A DNA stretch of 64,000 nucleotides, taken from contig QAOA01003028.1 in assembly GCA_003255065.1 (NCBI GenBank), forward strand, positions 153,056-217,055, written 5' to 3'. This document shows positions 10,618 to 20,663 of the stretch, in pieces (within the stretch, counting starts at the first letter, position 1; each line of letters begins with the position of its first letter). The DNA comes from Cercis canadensis (lineage: Eukaryota > Streptophyta > Magnoliopsida > Fabales > Fabaceae). The notes beneath the pieces are model-generated. The model was not told where the DNA came from and did not search any database. It saw nothing but the letters and a program-made list of their open reading frames with translations. The position numbers were made by a program, and so were the translations under genes.

Positions 10618-13170
10618 TATAATGACTTCTCCTATATGTTAACAGAAATAGTAACAATATTAACTTAAAGTGAAATTTATTTCCAAATTTTGAACCTTTT
10701 TTTGATGGAGAAAGAAATAACTTTAGTTTTTTTTTTCCTTGACTATGCTTTAAATTTTTGAATTACTATTTTTGTTAATATGGGGTTTTGTACAATTTTA
10801 ATCTAGAGCAATTAGGTATAGGTTTTTCAAATATAAAGAGATAAAGACAAAAAAAAGTTCAAATGTATCATTTTCATAAGTTAAATGCCGGAGAGATGCC
10901 AAACAACTTGTAGATGTGGTACTGAGGTCGTCCTCAATATTTATGAGTTCTATATGTGAATCTAAAGTCGTAGTCAAAAATACTAAAAGAAATTGTTGGA
11001 CAAGGCACAATGGATATGTCAACTTTCAAATTTATAGCTAAAGTTTTTGAAAGTCACCAATGCATTCAATTGCTTTAAAGTTTGTTTTACTCATGTATAT
11101 TTATCTCTAATGGAAAAAAATGTTACATTTAATTTTTATTTTTTTTATTCTTAGGGGGAATAATATGAGAAAATTACTGTGTAGTGCTTAAAAATGTTAT
11201 AACTTCTTTATTTTTTTTTTTAAGGTGCTTGACACATATGTAAAATTACAAAAACATCCATCAAGCTATATTTTATCCTATTTATATACATGATTATTTT
11301 ATTTATATTTGACACATAAAAATCATAATAACTACATAAATAAACACAATAACTAAATATTTTATACATGATAATTACATATATAAATATAATAACTATA
11401 TATTTGAGAATTTTTTGTGATTTTACAAATACCTTATGTAAAAAAATTTAAGTCAATTTTTTGTTTTGTTTACAAAGATAAGCTCAATGGTAAGTCCAAG
11501 CTACATCGATGAAAAGGTCTTTGAATCTATCTCCTAAATTTTTTTAACTGAAAAAAAAAAAGAAACTTAAGCAAATTTAAAATAGTCATGAACAAATTTC
11601 CCTAATTATATATATTTTCTATAATTTTTTTTATCTGCTCTCTTGTGGGGATGGGGAAAAGTGTTAGGTTACAGGTCCCAATTTTTTTCTTCTCAGCTAT
11701 TGGTCCACAATTTTGTCACCCACGTGCAGCAGCTTATTAAGTGGACATGTCAAGCTTGTAATTACCTGTGATTTTTATCTGACCTTTTTTCTTTTTTGTT
11801 ACGCCTATGATTTTTATCTAGGAATGTTATTCTCAGTTCTAAAACTTTGAGTACAGTTAAGTGAATTAGGAAACGACTAAACCATTATCTAATGTTACGT
11901 GATTATTTTATTTATATATATAGTTATTATATTTAAATATAATAAAATAATTATATAATATAAAAAATATTTTAATAATTTCTTAGAGCATGTTAGACAC
12001 CTAATAAAAAAATAAGGTGTCTAATGCGCCTAAATATCTTTTCCTTCAAATTTTATAACTTGAGAGAATAATTCTTCTTTTTATTTTCTTTCTAAAATTA
12101 TAGTGACTAATTTTTAACAAGAATAAAAAAAAAAAAAAACAGCATTGACAGATTTCCTTGGAGCTTTTAATTTTTTAAAATAATGCCAGCTGTCACGAGA
12201 ATCATTTTTTTTTCATTTTATTTAATTCTTGTCTGCAATAATTATTTTTTTTTCTCAATTTGTTGGGTTATATTGTACGTATTCGTCGTAAATAAAATTG
12301 TAAATACACTTTCCTTTCACTAGAGAGAAAAAAAAATATAAGACTAAATATATTTTATGAAGTTTAATAAAATTATATAAATCATCTTTTTATTTGAACA
12401 TATACAATTTTTTTTAGGAAAAAAAAAAGGTTCTTTACTGTAAAAATCTAAACTAAAAAGTATTTGGTGCATTGCACTTGAAAATAACAAAAATACTCCT
12501 CTAATTATTTGGTCGTTCGATTTATATTTAAATTTAATAATTATATACTAAACACAAAAATTACATATTTTACACCTGATAATCATATATATAAATAAAG
12601 AAAATTCTATAATATTACGTGTGTATATTATATTATACTAATGTGATAAATATAAATAATTTTTATATTTTATTTAATATAAAATTAATTTATTTTATTT
12701 TTTTTAAATAAATTTAAAAATAATTAATTTATATACATATCATTGCACATTAATTATTCTTATGTAGTATAACATACAACAAAATATTTAAAAAACATCC
12801 ATAAATATAATCAATTAACTAATAATTTCAAAAGTGCAATGCACCAAACAATATTTTTTTTCTCACCTTTTCACACCAAATATTCTTTCCTATTTATTTT
12901 ATAGTTTAGTGTTACAAAAATGAATGGTTCTTTACGCAAAATGAGAGGAAGAAAGATCCAAGAAGAAATGCCGTAAATGAGAAACCGACGTGCGTAGTTC
13001 AAACGTTTCGCCTACTTAAGTCCAACAATGACAAAAGCAAAACTCACCACTTTGAACTTTAGGTGGAACCAAAGGCCGCTACCATACTCAACGTAACACA
13101 TTTGACTCCTGACTCAGCAAACAGCTATTAGTTCTTCTAGGAAGTTTTTTAAATATTTTATTATATATTA
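10618..13170. other. Intergenic AT-rich sequence
   Basis: No gene seen. The stretch at about 12600-12790 is a member of an AT-rich repeat family that recurs at 13170-13400, 35040-35195 and 43070-43270. The open frame at 10798-11022 on the minus strand has no domain I recognise. Confidence 0.45.
12600..12800. repeat. AT-rich dispersed repeat (also near 13.2, 35.1 and 43.1 kb)
   Basis: The shared core reads TTTTATATTTTATT..AATATAA, then ATTTATTTTATTTTTTTAAA, then AATTTAAAAATA, then a CATATCATT and GTAGTATAACATAC tract. Four copies in the window share this order. The one near 13.2 kb continues into an inverted copy (13400-13520 and 13906-13935), so the family is probably a foldback MITE with a TTTTATAATATTA-like terminus. 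Exact ends were not fixed. Confidence 0.55.
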
Positions 13171-13935
13171 TATTACATAATAATAATTACAAAAATTATA
13201 TGATACTATATGAGTATGTCATATTATATTGATATAATAAATATATGTAATTTTTATATTTTATTGAATATAAATATAATTTATTTTATTTTTTTAAATA
13301 AATTTAAAAATAGTTAATTTATACACGTATCATTTTCATATTGACAAATCTCATGTAGTATGACATACTACATAAATATGAAAAAGTATATAAGAAACTT
13401 CCAATTAAGTAATATGTAAATAATATATGTATAAATTAATTATTTTTAAATTTATTTTAAAATATAAAATAAATTAATTTATATTAAATAAAATATAAAA
13501 ATTATATATATGTATTATATTATTATAAGAGTAAAACCTTTTTTTAGTCCTTGAAAAATGCAGCTACTGACAAATTCATCCTCCAAAAATTTTCAGTGAC
13601 AAATTGGTCACTGAATAATTATTTTATCTGACAAATTAGTCCTCTGGTACTTTAATGAGAAAAGTTCTAGACTCCTACAGATCATTTTCTTAAATTTTTT
13701 TCACAAATCTTGCCTAGCTATGTTTAAGCCCTTATTTTCTCATTCAAGTCCTCCTTTTCTTTTCATTGATCTTGCCTATCGGAGGATTAATTTGTCAGTG
13801 AAATAATAATTCAAGGACTAATTTGTCACCAAAAATTTTTAGAAGACGAATTTGTCAATGACTGCATTTTTGAAAGACTAAAAAAATGTTTTACTCTTAT
13901 TATAATATAATATACACATATAATATTATAAAATC
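13170..13935. mobile_element. AT-rich foldback element hosting a nested MITE
   Basis: The left arm (about 13170-13400) is the dispersed AT-rich repeat. An inverted version begins near 13400 and resumes after the nested Mutator-type MITE, at 13906-13935. Ends are approximate. The nested order shows this element is older than the GAGTAAAAC MITE inside it. Confidence 0.5.
13529..13896. mobile_element. Mutator-type MITE (GAGTAAAAC family), copy 2
   Basis: A 368-bp element closely similar in length and sequence to the one at 10240-10608. Ends are GAGTAAAAC..GTTTTACTC, with a perfect 9-bp target duplication TTATTATAA at 13520-13528 and 13897-13905. The middle portion is inverted relative to copy 1, as expected for a near-palindromic element read from the other strand. 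Confidence 0.9.
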
Positions 13936-14041
13936 TTCGTCCTATTTATCATTAAAAACTCACTTCCTTTTGTCTGTTTTCTGCTAAAGATTATCTTCTG
14001 AATCTGATAACACTCACCCATTTTGTGATTTGTGAATTTTT

Positions 14042-14240
14042 TGTCCTAATCGCTGCCTAACAATCAGCGGATAGATTTGGACAGGAGAGCAAGGGGTGAG
14101 ATACCGATTTTGAGGTGAGGAGTGGGCACCACTGTGAAACTCAATTTTTTTTTGGGAGATAGAGGGTTATCGCTATCTAATAGGCAGCGGATAGGTTTGA
14201 ATAGGGAAACGAGAGTGAGGTATTGACTTTAAGGCCGAAA
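14042..14240. repeat. Diverged tandem duplication around a CGCTGCCTAA / CGCTATCTAA motif
   Basis: A block of about 60-120 bp (..AGCGGATAGRTTTGRAYAGG..) occurs at about 14042 and 14163, and a third related block occurs at about 15556-15640. The copies share the order 'aactcaat - GAGATAKAGRGTTAT - TCTAATAGGCAG - GGATAGGTTTGAATAG'. The function is unknown. Confidence 0.6.
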
Positions 14241-15129
14241 CCTGAAGTGGCACCAGTTAGACTGCACCGAAACCTGAAGATTGGCAACGTACCCGTTTCA
14301 AGACGTCTTCCAAATGCAAAATGCGTGCCTTTGAAGGGAACGTCTCCTTTTTTTTTTATTCAAAATGTCATCATTCCATGATTTCCATTCTTGTCCGTTG
14401 AATTTGCCACTTTGCAGCTGCAGCTTTGCTGAATTTTTCTTCTCAATACTATTTTTTAATAATTTTTTTTTTTATTTTTTTTTAATTATTACAGGTTTCA
14501 ATTTAATTTATACATTATAACGTTAATTAACCATTTAAAATATATTTTTAACGATTCAAATTTTAATGTATCTAACAAATTTAAAAAATAATGATAATTA
14601 AATTTTGGGTTTATCATTTTTCTATGATTTTTTGTGATGGTTTAATTAGATTTAGTATTTATTCATACAAATTTTTGTCTTTTGTCAAAGAAAAGTGATA
14701 AATATTTAATTGGAGACACAAAAAATTGAGATATTATTGGAGATAATTAGAAACTATTTGATGTGAGTGATGATTTTAGAGTTGTTAGCTTATCACTTGA
14801 TGAACCTGAAATAGAAATTGTAATCATTGGTGATAGTGGTGATAAAAATAATAAAATTAATAGTATTATGAGTTAAATTTTGATTGATGATTTGTACTTT
14901 GAGTTAATATTAGTTAGTTGTTACTTATTTGTTAAAGATTAATTGTTGATATTTTTAATATTTGGAGAATTTTAAAATTTTTCATTCTATTTGATATATA
15001 TATATATATATGACATTGCGTACCCGTATTCTTATTTTTTGAAAAATGTTGTACTGAAATATACGAAACTCGTACCTGTACCCGTGCTACATAAGACATC
15101 ATTATGTGAATCTCAATTTTTTTCTTTTT

Positions 15130-15465
15130 TAGGATCTTTATAATTAATTGAGTCCTTGCTATCACCCTGATTATAATTCCGTCAGTTTATTGCTAACATA
15201 ACAAACGATTTATCTATGTGATAATGAAAAAATTTGACGTGGTGTTAAAGTGACATAAAAATTGACATCTCATCAGATTTTAGCTAAAAAAAGTGTACAA
15301 AAAAATTAATGAGATAATAATTTTTGTGTCGTTTTGGTGTCATATAATTTTTTTTTTTATTATCTCATAGACAAATTATTTGTCATGCAATATTAAACTA
15401 ACGAATTTATAAATAAATATGACGGTAGAGACTCAATTAAAAAAAATTAAATTATAAAAACTTAA
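15130..15465. mobile_element. Foldback MITE, about 335 bp
   Basis: The left half (TTTATAATTAATTGAGTCC..CCGTCAGTTTA..GATAATGA) is mirrored by the right half in reverse complement (TAATTGAGTCTCTACCGTC..). The two arms meet around 15290. Target duplication was not resolved. No coding capacity. Confidence 0.6.
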
Positions 15466-16098
15466 AAAAAGAAAAAAAAACATTATAAAAATTTAATTTA
15501 AAATTCATACGAATTATAATAACATGCGACACATTTAAATATTTTTTCTTTAGAGATATAGAGTTATGGCTGTCTAATAGGCAGGGGATAGGTTTGAATA
15601 GAGGAACGGGAGAGAGGTATCCCTGTGCCAAACTCAATCTTCTTGGTACTTTGTAATTTTTATGTGGTGATTGATTGGAGAATAGAATTGCATGAATATT
15701 TACCTTTAAATTTTCAAGAAAAACTATTCAAAGAGATAGTATTTATTTACTAATTAGTATGTGGTTTCCGGCAAAAGAATTATTATGTTGCTGACCTTTT
15801 GGGACATAAGACGTGACAACTTCCACCGTTGAATTTAATAATGCATCTCCCTTAATTCCTTTGAAAGGGAGAGATCCTATCAAAAAGTGAAATCTGCTTT
15901 TTCCTTTTTTATTTAAAAAAAGAAAAAGACATTTCGTGTATGAATGTTTCAAGAATGAAGTGATCACTTCCATAGCTTCTATTGAACTTCACCATTAATT
16001 AATTTACCCAATTTTCTTCATCCACCTAAACATTATCCCCGTCATCAACCCCACATCATAATCATAATTTAAAACAGCCACACAAACAGATAATCACA

Positions 16099-16278
16099 TA
16101 GATTTAGATCTGGTCATATGACATAAGTCATGTTACAAAGATTTAAATTGTATATTTTATTAAAATTTATCTAAATTATTAAATATTAATGTACTTTAAT
16201 AATTCAGATAAACTTTAACAAAATGTATGATTTAGATCTTTGTAACATGACTCATGTCACGTGACTGAATTCGGATCC
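16099..16278. mobile_element. Near-perfect 180-bp foldback MITE upstream of MCTP
   Basis: A palindrome of two arms of about 85 bp (..GACATRAGTCATGTTACAAA..), flanked by a perfect 9-bp direct repeat ATAATCACA at 16090-16098 and 16279-16287. Arm differences are mostly transitions. It lies about 730 bp before the MCTP start codon and could affect that promoter. Confidence 0.8.
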
Positions 16279-16479
16279 ATAATCACACACCCTAGAAAAT
16301 AAAATAATAATAATCAAATCGATTGATGTGTGACTCACTAACTCTAAAAATAAATAACCTGAATTAATGTGTTTAATATTAAGAATTTTATTGTCACATG
16401 CACTCCTCTTATATTTCCAAGTGTACTACACTTATTTATTAAAAAATCATCAATCACAATAATAATAAATAAATTAACA

Positions 16480-17011
16480 AATAAACACCCTACTCTCTCT
16501 CTATCCACCTCTCTCTATCTAACATTAAACAAAATAATAACAAAAGTAAATGAATAAATAAATAGGCTCTTCTTTCTGTCTCTAAGACCCACCCCCACAC
16601 CATCCCACCCAAGCAAACAGACACAAATGTACCCTCTAGGATCTCTCCCTATCAAGAGCCATATGAATCAAGGGGCCACCTCACATCACCCACCAAACAG
16701 CATAGCAATGGTACATGTATCCACCTTTCTCTCCTTTTCTCTTCTTACCTTCTCTTTCTCTCTTTCTTTCTCTCTCTCCAAACAAAAATGTTTCTGTCTT
16801 CATACTCCAAATGAGCATCTCATCACCACCACCGTCACTGTTCTCCCTCCCTTTCACTCCTACTCCCATTTCTGTCTTCTTCTCCTTCTTCTTTACTCCT
16901 ACTCTTTCTTCACCACCCACCTTTCCTTCATTTCTCTTAGATCAAAATTGAACTCTTCCACACCCATTAAAGCTTCCAAAAGCTAATTTTTCTCTTTCTC
17001 TTGTTACCATT
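16480..17011 (+). promoter_or_regulatory. CT-rich 5' leader and proximal promoter of the MCTP gene
   Basis: From about 16490 to 17010 the + strand is very rich in CT and TTC runs (CTCTCTCTCT, TTCTCTTTCTC), typical of plant 5' leaders and Y-patch promoters. An upstream open frame of 119 codons (16627-16986) begins in this leader and ends 25 bp before the MCTP start. Its protein is low-complexity Ser/Phe/Leu, so if it is in the mRNA it would act as a uORF rather than encode a function. The transcription start was not determined. Confidence 0.4.
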
Positions 17012-20000
17012 ATGAATAAACTAGTGGTGGAAGTTCTTGGTGCCAGTGACCTCATGCCAAAAGATGGGCAAGGCTCAGCTAGCCCCTTTGTTGAAGTAGC
17101 CTTTGATGAGCAGCAGCAGAAAACTCAAACAAAACCCAAAGACCTCAATCCCTATTGGAATGAGAAGCTTGTGTTCAACCTTAATGACCCAAGAGATCTT
17201 GCCAATAAAACAATTGAAGTCACAGTGTACAACGATAGCAGAGGTGGTTATCATAAGAATTTCCTAGGCAGGGTCAGAATTTCTGGTGCCTCTGTCCCTC
17301 TCTCTGAGTCTGAGGCCAATGTTCAACGTTATCCACTTGACAAACGTGGTCTATTTTCACACATCAAAGGAGATATTGGTCTGAGAATTTTTTTGGCTCA
17401 TGACCCTTCTGGGTTTGCTTCTCCTCCTCCTCCTTCTTCACAGCAACAACAAAATAATGTTCCTAATGATGATGGAGAACCTGTTGTTGAGACTCCTTTG
17501 CAAGAAATAAACACTAACAAGCTAGAGGAAACTATGTTTGGTGATGGTGAGATGATGAAGAAGAAGAAGAAGAAGGAAAAGGAAGTAAGAACTTTTCACT
17601 CTATTGGGACTGAGAAACCCCATCATGCTCCTCCTCCTGCGGCTGCTCCTCCTCGCCCGGGCCCGGCCATGGAAATGAGGGCTGATTTTGCTCGAGCAGG
17701 GCCACCAAATGTGATGTTGATGCAGGTGCCAAAGCAAAACCCCGAGTTTGCATTGGTGGAGACTACTCCACCACTTGCAGCCAGGTTGAGGTATAGAGGA
17801 GGGGACAAAACTTCAACCACTTATGATATGGTGGAACAGATGCATTTTTTGTATGTGAATGTGGTGAAGGCAAGAGATCTTCCAGTTATGGATGTCTCAG
17901 GAAGCCTTGACCCTTACGTGGAAGTGAAGCTTGGGAATTACAAAGGCATCACAAAGCACATAGAGAAGAATCAGAACCCAATTTGGAAGCAAATTTTCGC
18001 CTTTTCGAAGGAGAAGTTGCAATCAAATTTGCTTGAAGTGACTGTGAAGGATAAGGATTTTGTGAAGGATGATTTTGTGGGTAGAGTTATGTTTGATTTC
18101 TCAGAAGTGCCTCTTAGGTTACCCCCAGATAGCCCATTGGCTCCTCAATGGTACAAATTGGAGGATAAGAAAGGGGACAAAACCAGAGGGGAAGTTATGC
18201 TTGCTGTTTGGATGGGAACTCAGGCTGATGAATCATTTCCAGAAGCTTGGCACTCTGATGCTCACAATGTTAGTCACTCAAACCTTGCAAACACAAGATC
18301 AAAGGTATATTTCTCACCAAAGCTTTACTATCTTAGAGTTCAAGTAATTGAGGCTCAGGATCTTGTCCCTTCCGATAAAGGGCGAGCCCCGGATGCTTAT
18401 GTGAGAGTTCAGCTTGGGAATCAGATAAGAATGACAAAGTCTTCTCAAATGAGAACTACTAACCCAATTTGGAATGATGAGCTTATGTTTGTGGCAGCAG
18501 AGCCTTTTGAGGATTTCATAATTGTGACAGTTGAGGACAGAGTAGGTCCTGGCAAAGACGAAATCTTAGGCAGGGATATCATATCAGTCAGAATGGTTCC
18601 ACACAGAATAGTTCCACATAGAGCTGAGAACAGCAAGATGCCAGATGCTCGTTGGTACAATCTGCACAAACCTTCAGCAGGAGCTGAGGAAGAAACTGAG
18701 AAAATGAAGGAGAAGTTCTCTAGCAAGATTCACCTCCGGATGTGCCTCGAGGCGGGTTATCATGTTCTTGATGAGTCCACACATTTTAGCAGTGATCTTC
18801 AGCCATCTTCAAAGCATTTGAGGAAATCAAGCATTGGAATTCTTGAGCTTGGGATATTGAGTGCAAGGAATTTACTGCCATTGAAGGGAAAAGAAGGTAG
18901 ACTTACTGATGCATACTGTGTAGCCAAGTATGGAAACAAATGGATTCGAACCAGAACTCTACTTGACACATTGTCTCCTCGCTGGAATGAGCAATATACT
19001 TGGGAAGTTCATGATCCATGTACTGTAATCACAATTGGGGTTTTTGACAATTGCCATATTAATGGAAGCCATGACACTAGAGATCAGAGAATTGGCAAGG
19101 TAAGGATAAGATTATCAACTCTAGAAACTGATAGGGTTTATGCCCATTATTATCCTTTGTTAGTTCTAACACATAATGGCTTGAAGAAACATGGGGAACT
19201 TCAACTGGCATTGAGGTTCACTTGCACAGCTTGGGTTAATATGGTAGCTCAGTATGGAAAGCCTTTGCTTCCCAAAATGCATTATGTTCAACCAATTCCT
19301 GTTAGGCACATAGATTGGCTCCGCCACCAGGCGATGCAGATTGTGGCGGCACGCCTATCAAGAGCTGAACCTCCACTTAGGCGTGAAGTAGTTGAGTATA
19401 TGCTTGATGTGGATTACCATATGTGGAGTCTGAGGAGAAGCAAAGCAAATTTCCATAGGATAATGTCACTTCTTTCAGGGGTTACAGCTATATGTAAATG
19501 GTTAGATGACATTTGCACTTGGAGGAACCCAGTGACTACTTGTCTTGTGCATGTCTTGTTCTTGATACTGGTTTGCTACCCAGAATTGATCTTGCCCACC
19601 ATTTTCCTCTACTTGTTTGTGATTGGAATATGGAACTATAGGTACAGGCCAAGGCACCCACCCCACATGGATGCTAGGCTTTCACAAGCAGAAGTTGCCC
19701 ACCCAGATGAGTTGGATGAGGAATTTGACACATTTCCAACTTCAAGACCTGCAGATATTGTGAGAATGAGGTATGACAGATTGAGAAGTGTGGGAGGTAG
19801 AGTACAGACGGTGGTTGGAGATTTGGCTACTCAAGGAGAAAGGACTCAAGCATTACTAAGTTGGAGAGATCCAAGGGCTACTGCAATCTTCATCATCGTC
19901 TCACTGATCTCGGCTGTGTTTATATATGTTACCCCCTTCCAAGTAGTGGCAGTCCTGCTAGGGCTCTACATGCTACGGCATCCCCGGTTCCGGAAAAAGT

Positions 20001-20062
20001 TTCCATCAGTACCAGTTAATTTCTTCAAGAGATTGCCGTCTAAGTCAGAGATGATGCTATGA
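17012..20062 (+). CDS. MCTP: Multiple C2 domain and transmembrane region protein (MCTP)
   Basis: Intronless 1016-codon gene, full length for this family. C2 domains lie at about residues 3-115, 275-385, 433-550 and 608-720, the first starting MNKLVVEVLGASDLMPKDGQ. A Pro/Gln- and Lys-rich linker (KKKKKKEKE near residue 186) separates C2-1 from C2-2. The C-terminal phosphoribosyltransferase-C (PRT_C) region has two hydrophobic hairpins at about 838-876 and 955-988 and ends FFKRLPSKSEMML, the standard family C-terminus. MCTPs tether ER to plasma membrane through the membrane anchor and Ca2+/phospholipid-binding C2 domains, often at plasmodesmata; QUIRKY and FTIP1 are relatives. The N-terminal sequence resembles the Arabidopsis MCTP6/MCTP10 group from memory. 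Lack of introns is normal for the family. The start chosen is the first ATG giving a complete C2 domain. Convergent with the methylthiotransferase gene. Confidence 0.97.
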   Translation: MNKLVVEVLGASDLMPKDGQGSASPFVEVAFDEQQQKTQTKPKDLNPYWNEKLVFNLNDPRDLANKTIEVTVYNDSRGGYHKNFLGRVRISGASVPLSESEANVQRYPLDKRGLFSHIKGDIGLRIFLAHDPSGFASPPPPSSQQQQNNVPNDDGEPVVETPLQEINTNKLEETMFGDGEMMKKKKKKEKEVRTFHSIGTEKPHHAPPPAAAPPRPGPAMEMRADFARAGPPNVMLMQVPKQNPEFALVETTPPLAARLRYRGGDKTSTTYDMVEQMHFLYVNVVKARDLPVMDVSGSLDPYVEVKLGNYKGITKHIEKNQNPIWKQIFAFSKEKLQSNLLEVTVKDKDFVKDDFVGRVMFDFSEVPLRLPPDSPLAPQWYKLEDKKGDKTRGEVMLAVWMGTQADESFPEAWHSDAHNVSHSNLANTRSKVYFSPKLYYLRVQVIEAQDLVPSDKGRAPDAYVRVQLGNQIRMTKSSQMRTTNPIWNDELMFVAAEPFEDFIIVTVEDRVGPGKDEILGRDIISVRMVPHRIVPHRAENSKMPDARWYNLHKPSAGAEEETEKMKEKFSSKIHLRMCLEAGYHVLDESTHFSSDLQPSSKHLRKSSIGILELGILSARNLLPLKGKEGRLTDAYCVAKYGNKWIRTRTLLDTLSPRWNEQYTWEVHDPCTVITIGVFDNCHINGSHDTRDQRIGKVRIRLSTLETDRVYAHYYPLLVLTHNGLKKHGELQLALRFTCTAWVNMVAQYGKPLLPKMHYVQPIPVRHIDWLRHQAMQIVAARLSRAEPPLRREVVEYMLDVDYHMWSLRRSKANFHRIMSLLSGVTAICKWLDDICTWRNPVTTCLVHVLFLILVCYPELILPTIFLYLFVIGIWNYRYRPRHPPHMDARLSQAEVAHPDELDEEFDTFPTSRPADIVRMRYDRLRSVGGRVQTVVGDLATQGERTQALLSWRDPRATAIFIIVSLISAVFIYVTPFQVVAVLLGLYMLRHPRFRKKFPSVPVNFFKRLPSKSEMML

Positions 20063-20434
20063 GGGGGAAGGCTTAAGAGAATTTTCTTTCCTCTTTTATT
20101 TTTCTTTCACCAGGTATTAATTCTTATGCTCAAATAGATAGCTATATTAATAACGGACAGACTATCACAACCAAATGAAAGAGAGGGAACAGTAAATGTG
20201 TCCATAGTCCCCTCTCCTGCTACTTTTTCAGTATATGTATATCCCACATTTCCTTAGTTTCAGCTATGAAACAACATTATTTCATGCTTGTAACAGCTTT
20301 ATTGAATAATGAAAGGCTGTTTTTGTTTCTAACAACATTGTTGTTACCCATGTCAGCCAACTGAAGCAAAAAGATTTCCAGTCTCAAGTAGCTTTAACAG
20401 GGAAGCACTTGGATTAATCTCATATAATCAAGCT

Positions 20435-20440
20435 AATAAA
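20435..20440 (+). terminator. Candidate poly(A) signal for MCTP
   Basis: AATAAA about 370 bp after the MCTP stop. A weaker AATAAT lies nearer, at about 20305. The stop codon of the convergent gene is only about 225 bp further on, so the two 3' UTRs may overlap. Confidence 0.4.
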
Positions 20441-20663
20441 AGAAAGCTAATATGAAGTTTCAACTTCTTTAATTGGCACCCATGAAAAAAAATCACGGCT
20501 ACATATTCTTTAAATCATATCATACAACGACTATAAAATCGTGTTCAGACAAGTCTTCGCGAAAGAATACATTTGGAAACACTGAGGAAAATTTGACAGG
20601 AATTTGTATTAAGTCAAAATTTTGGATTAGCAATTCCAGGAAAAATCAAATATTAACAATCTT

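Noticed and set aside
16627-16986. 119-codon open frame upstream of MCTP
   Set aside because: Low-complexity Ser/Phe/Leu product of CT-rich leader; treated as a possible uORF, not a gene.
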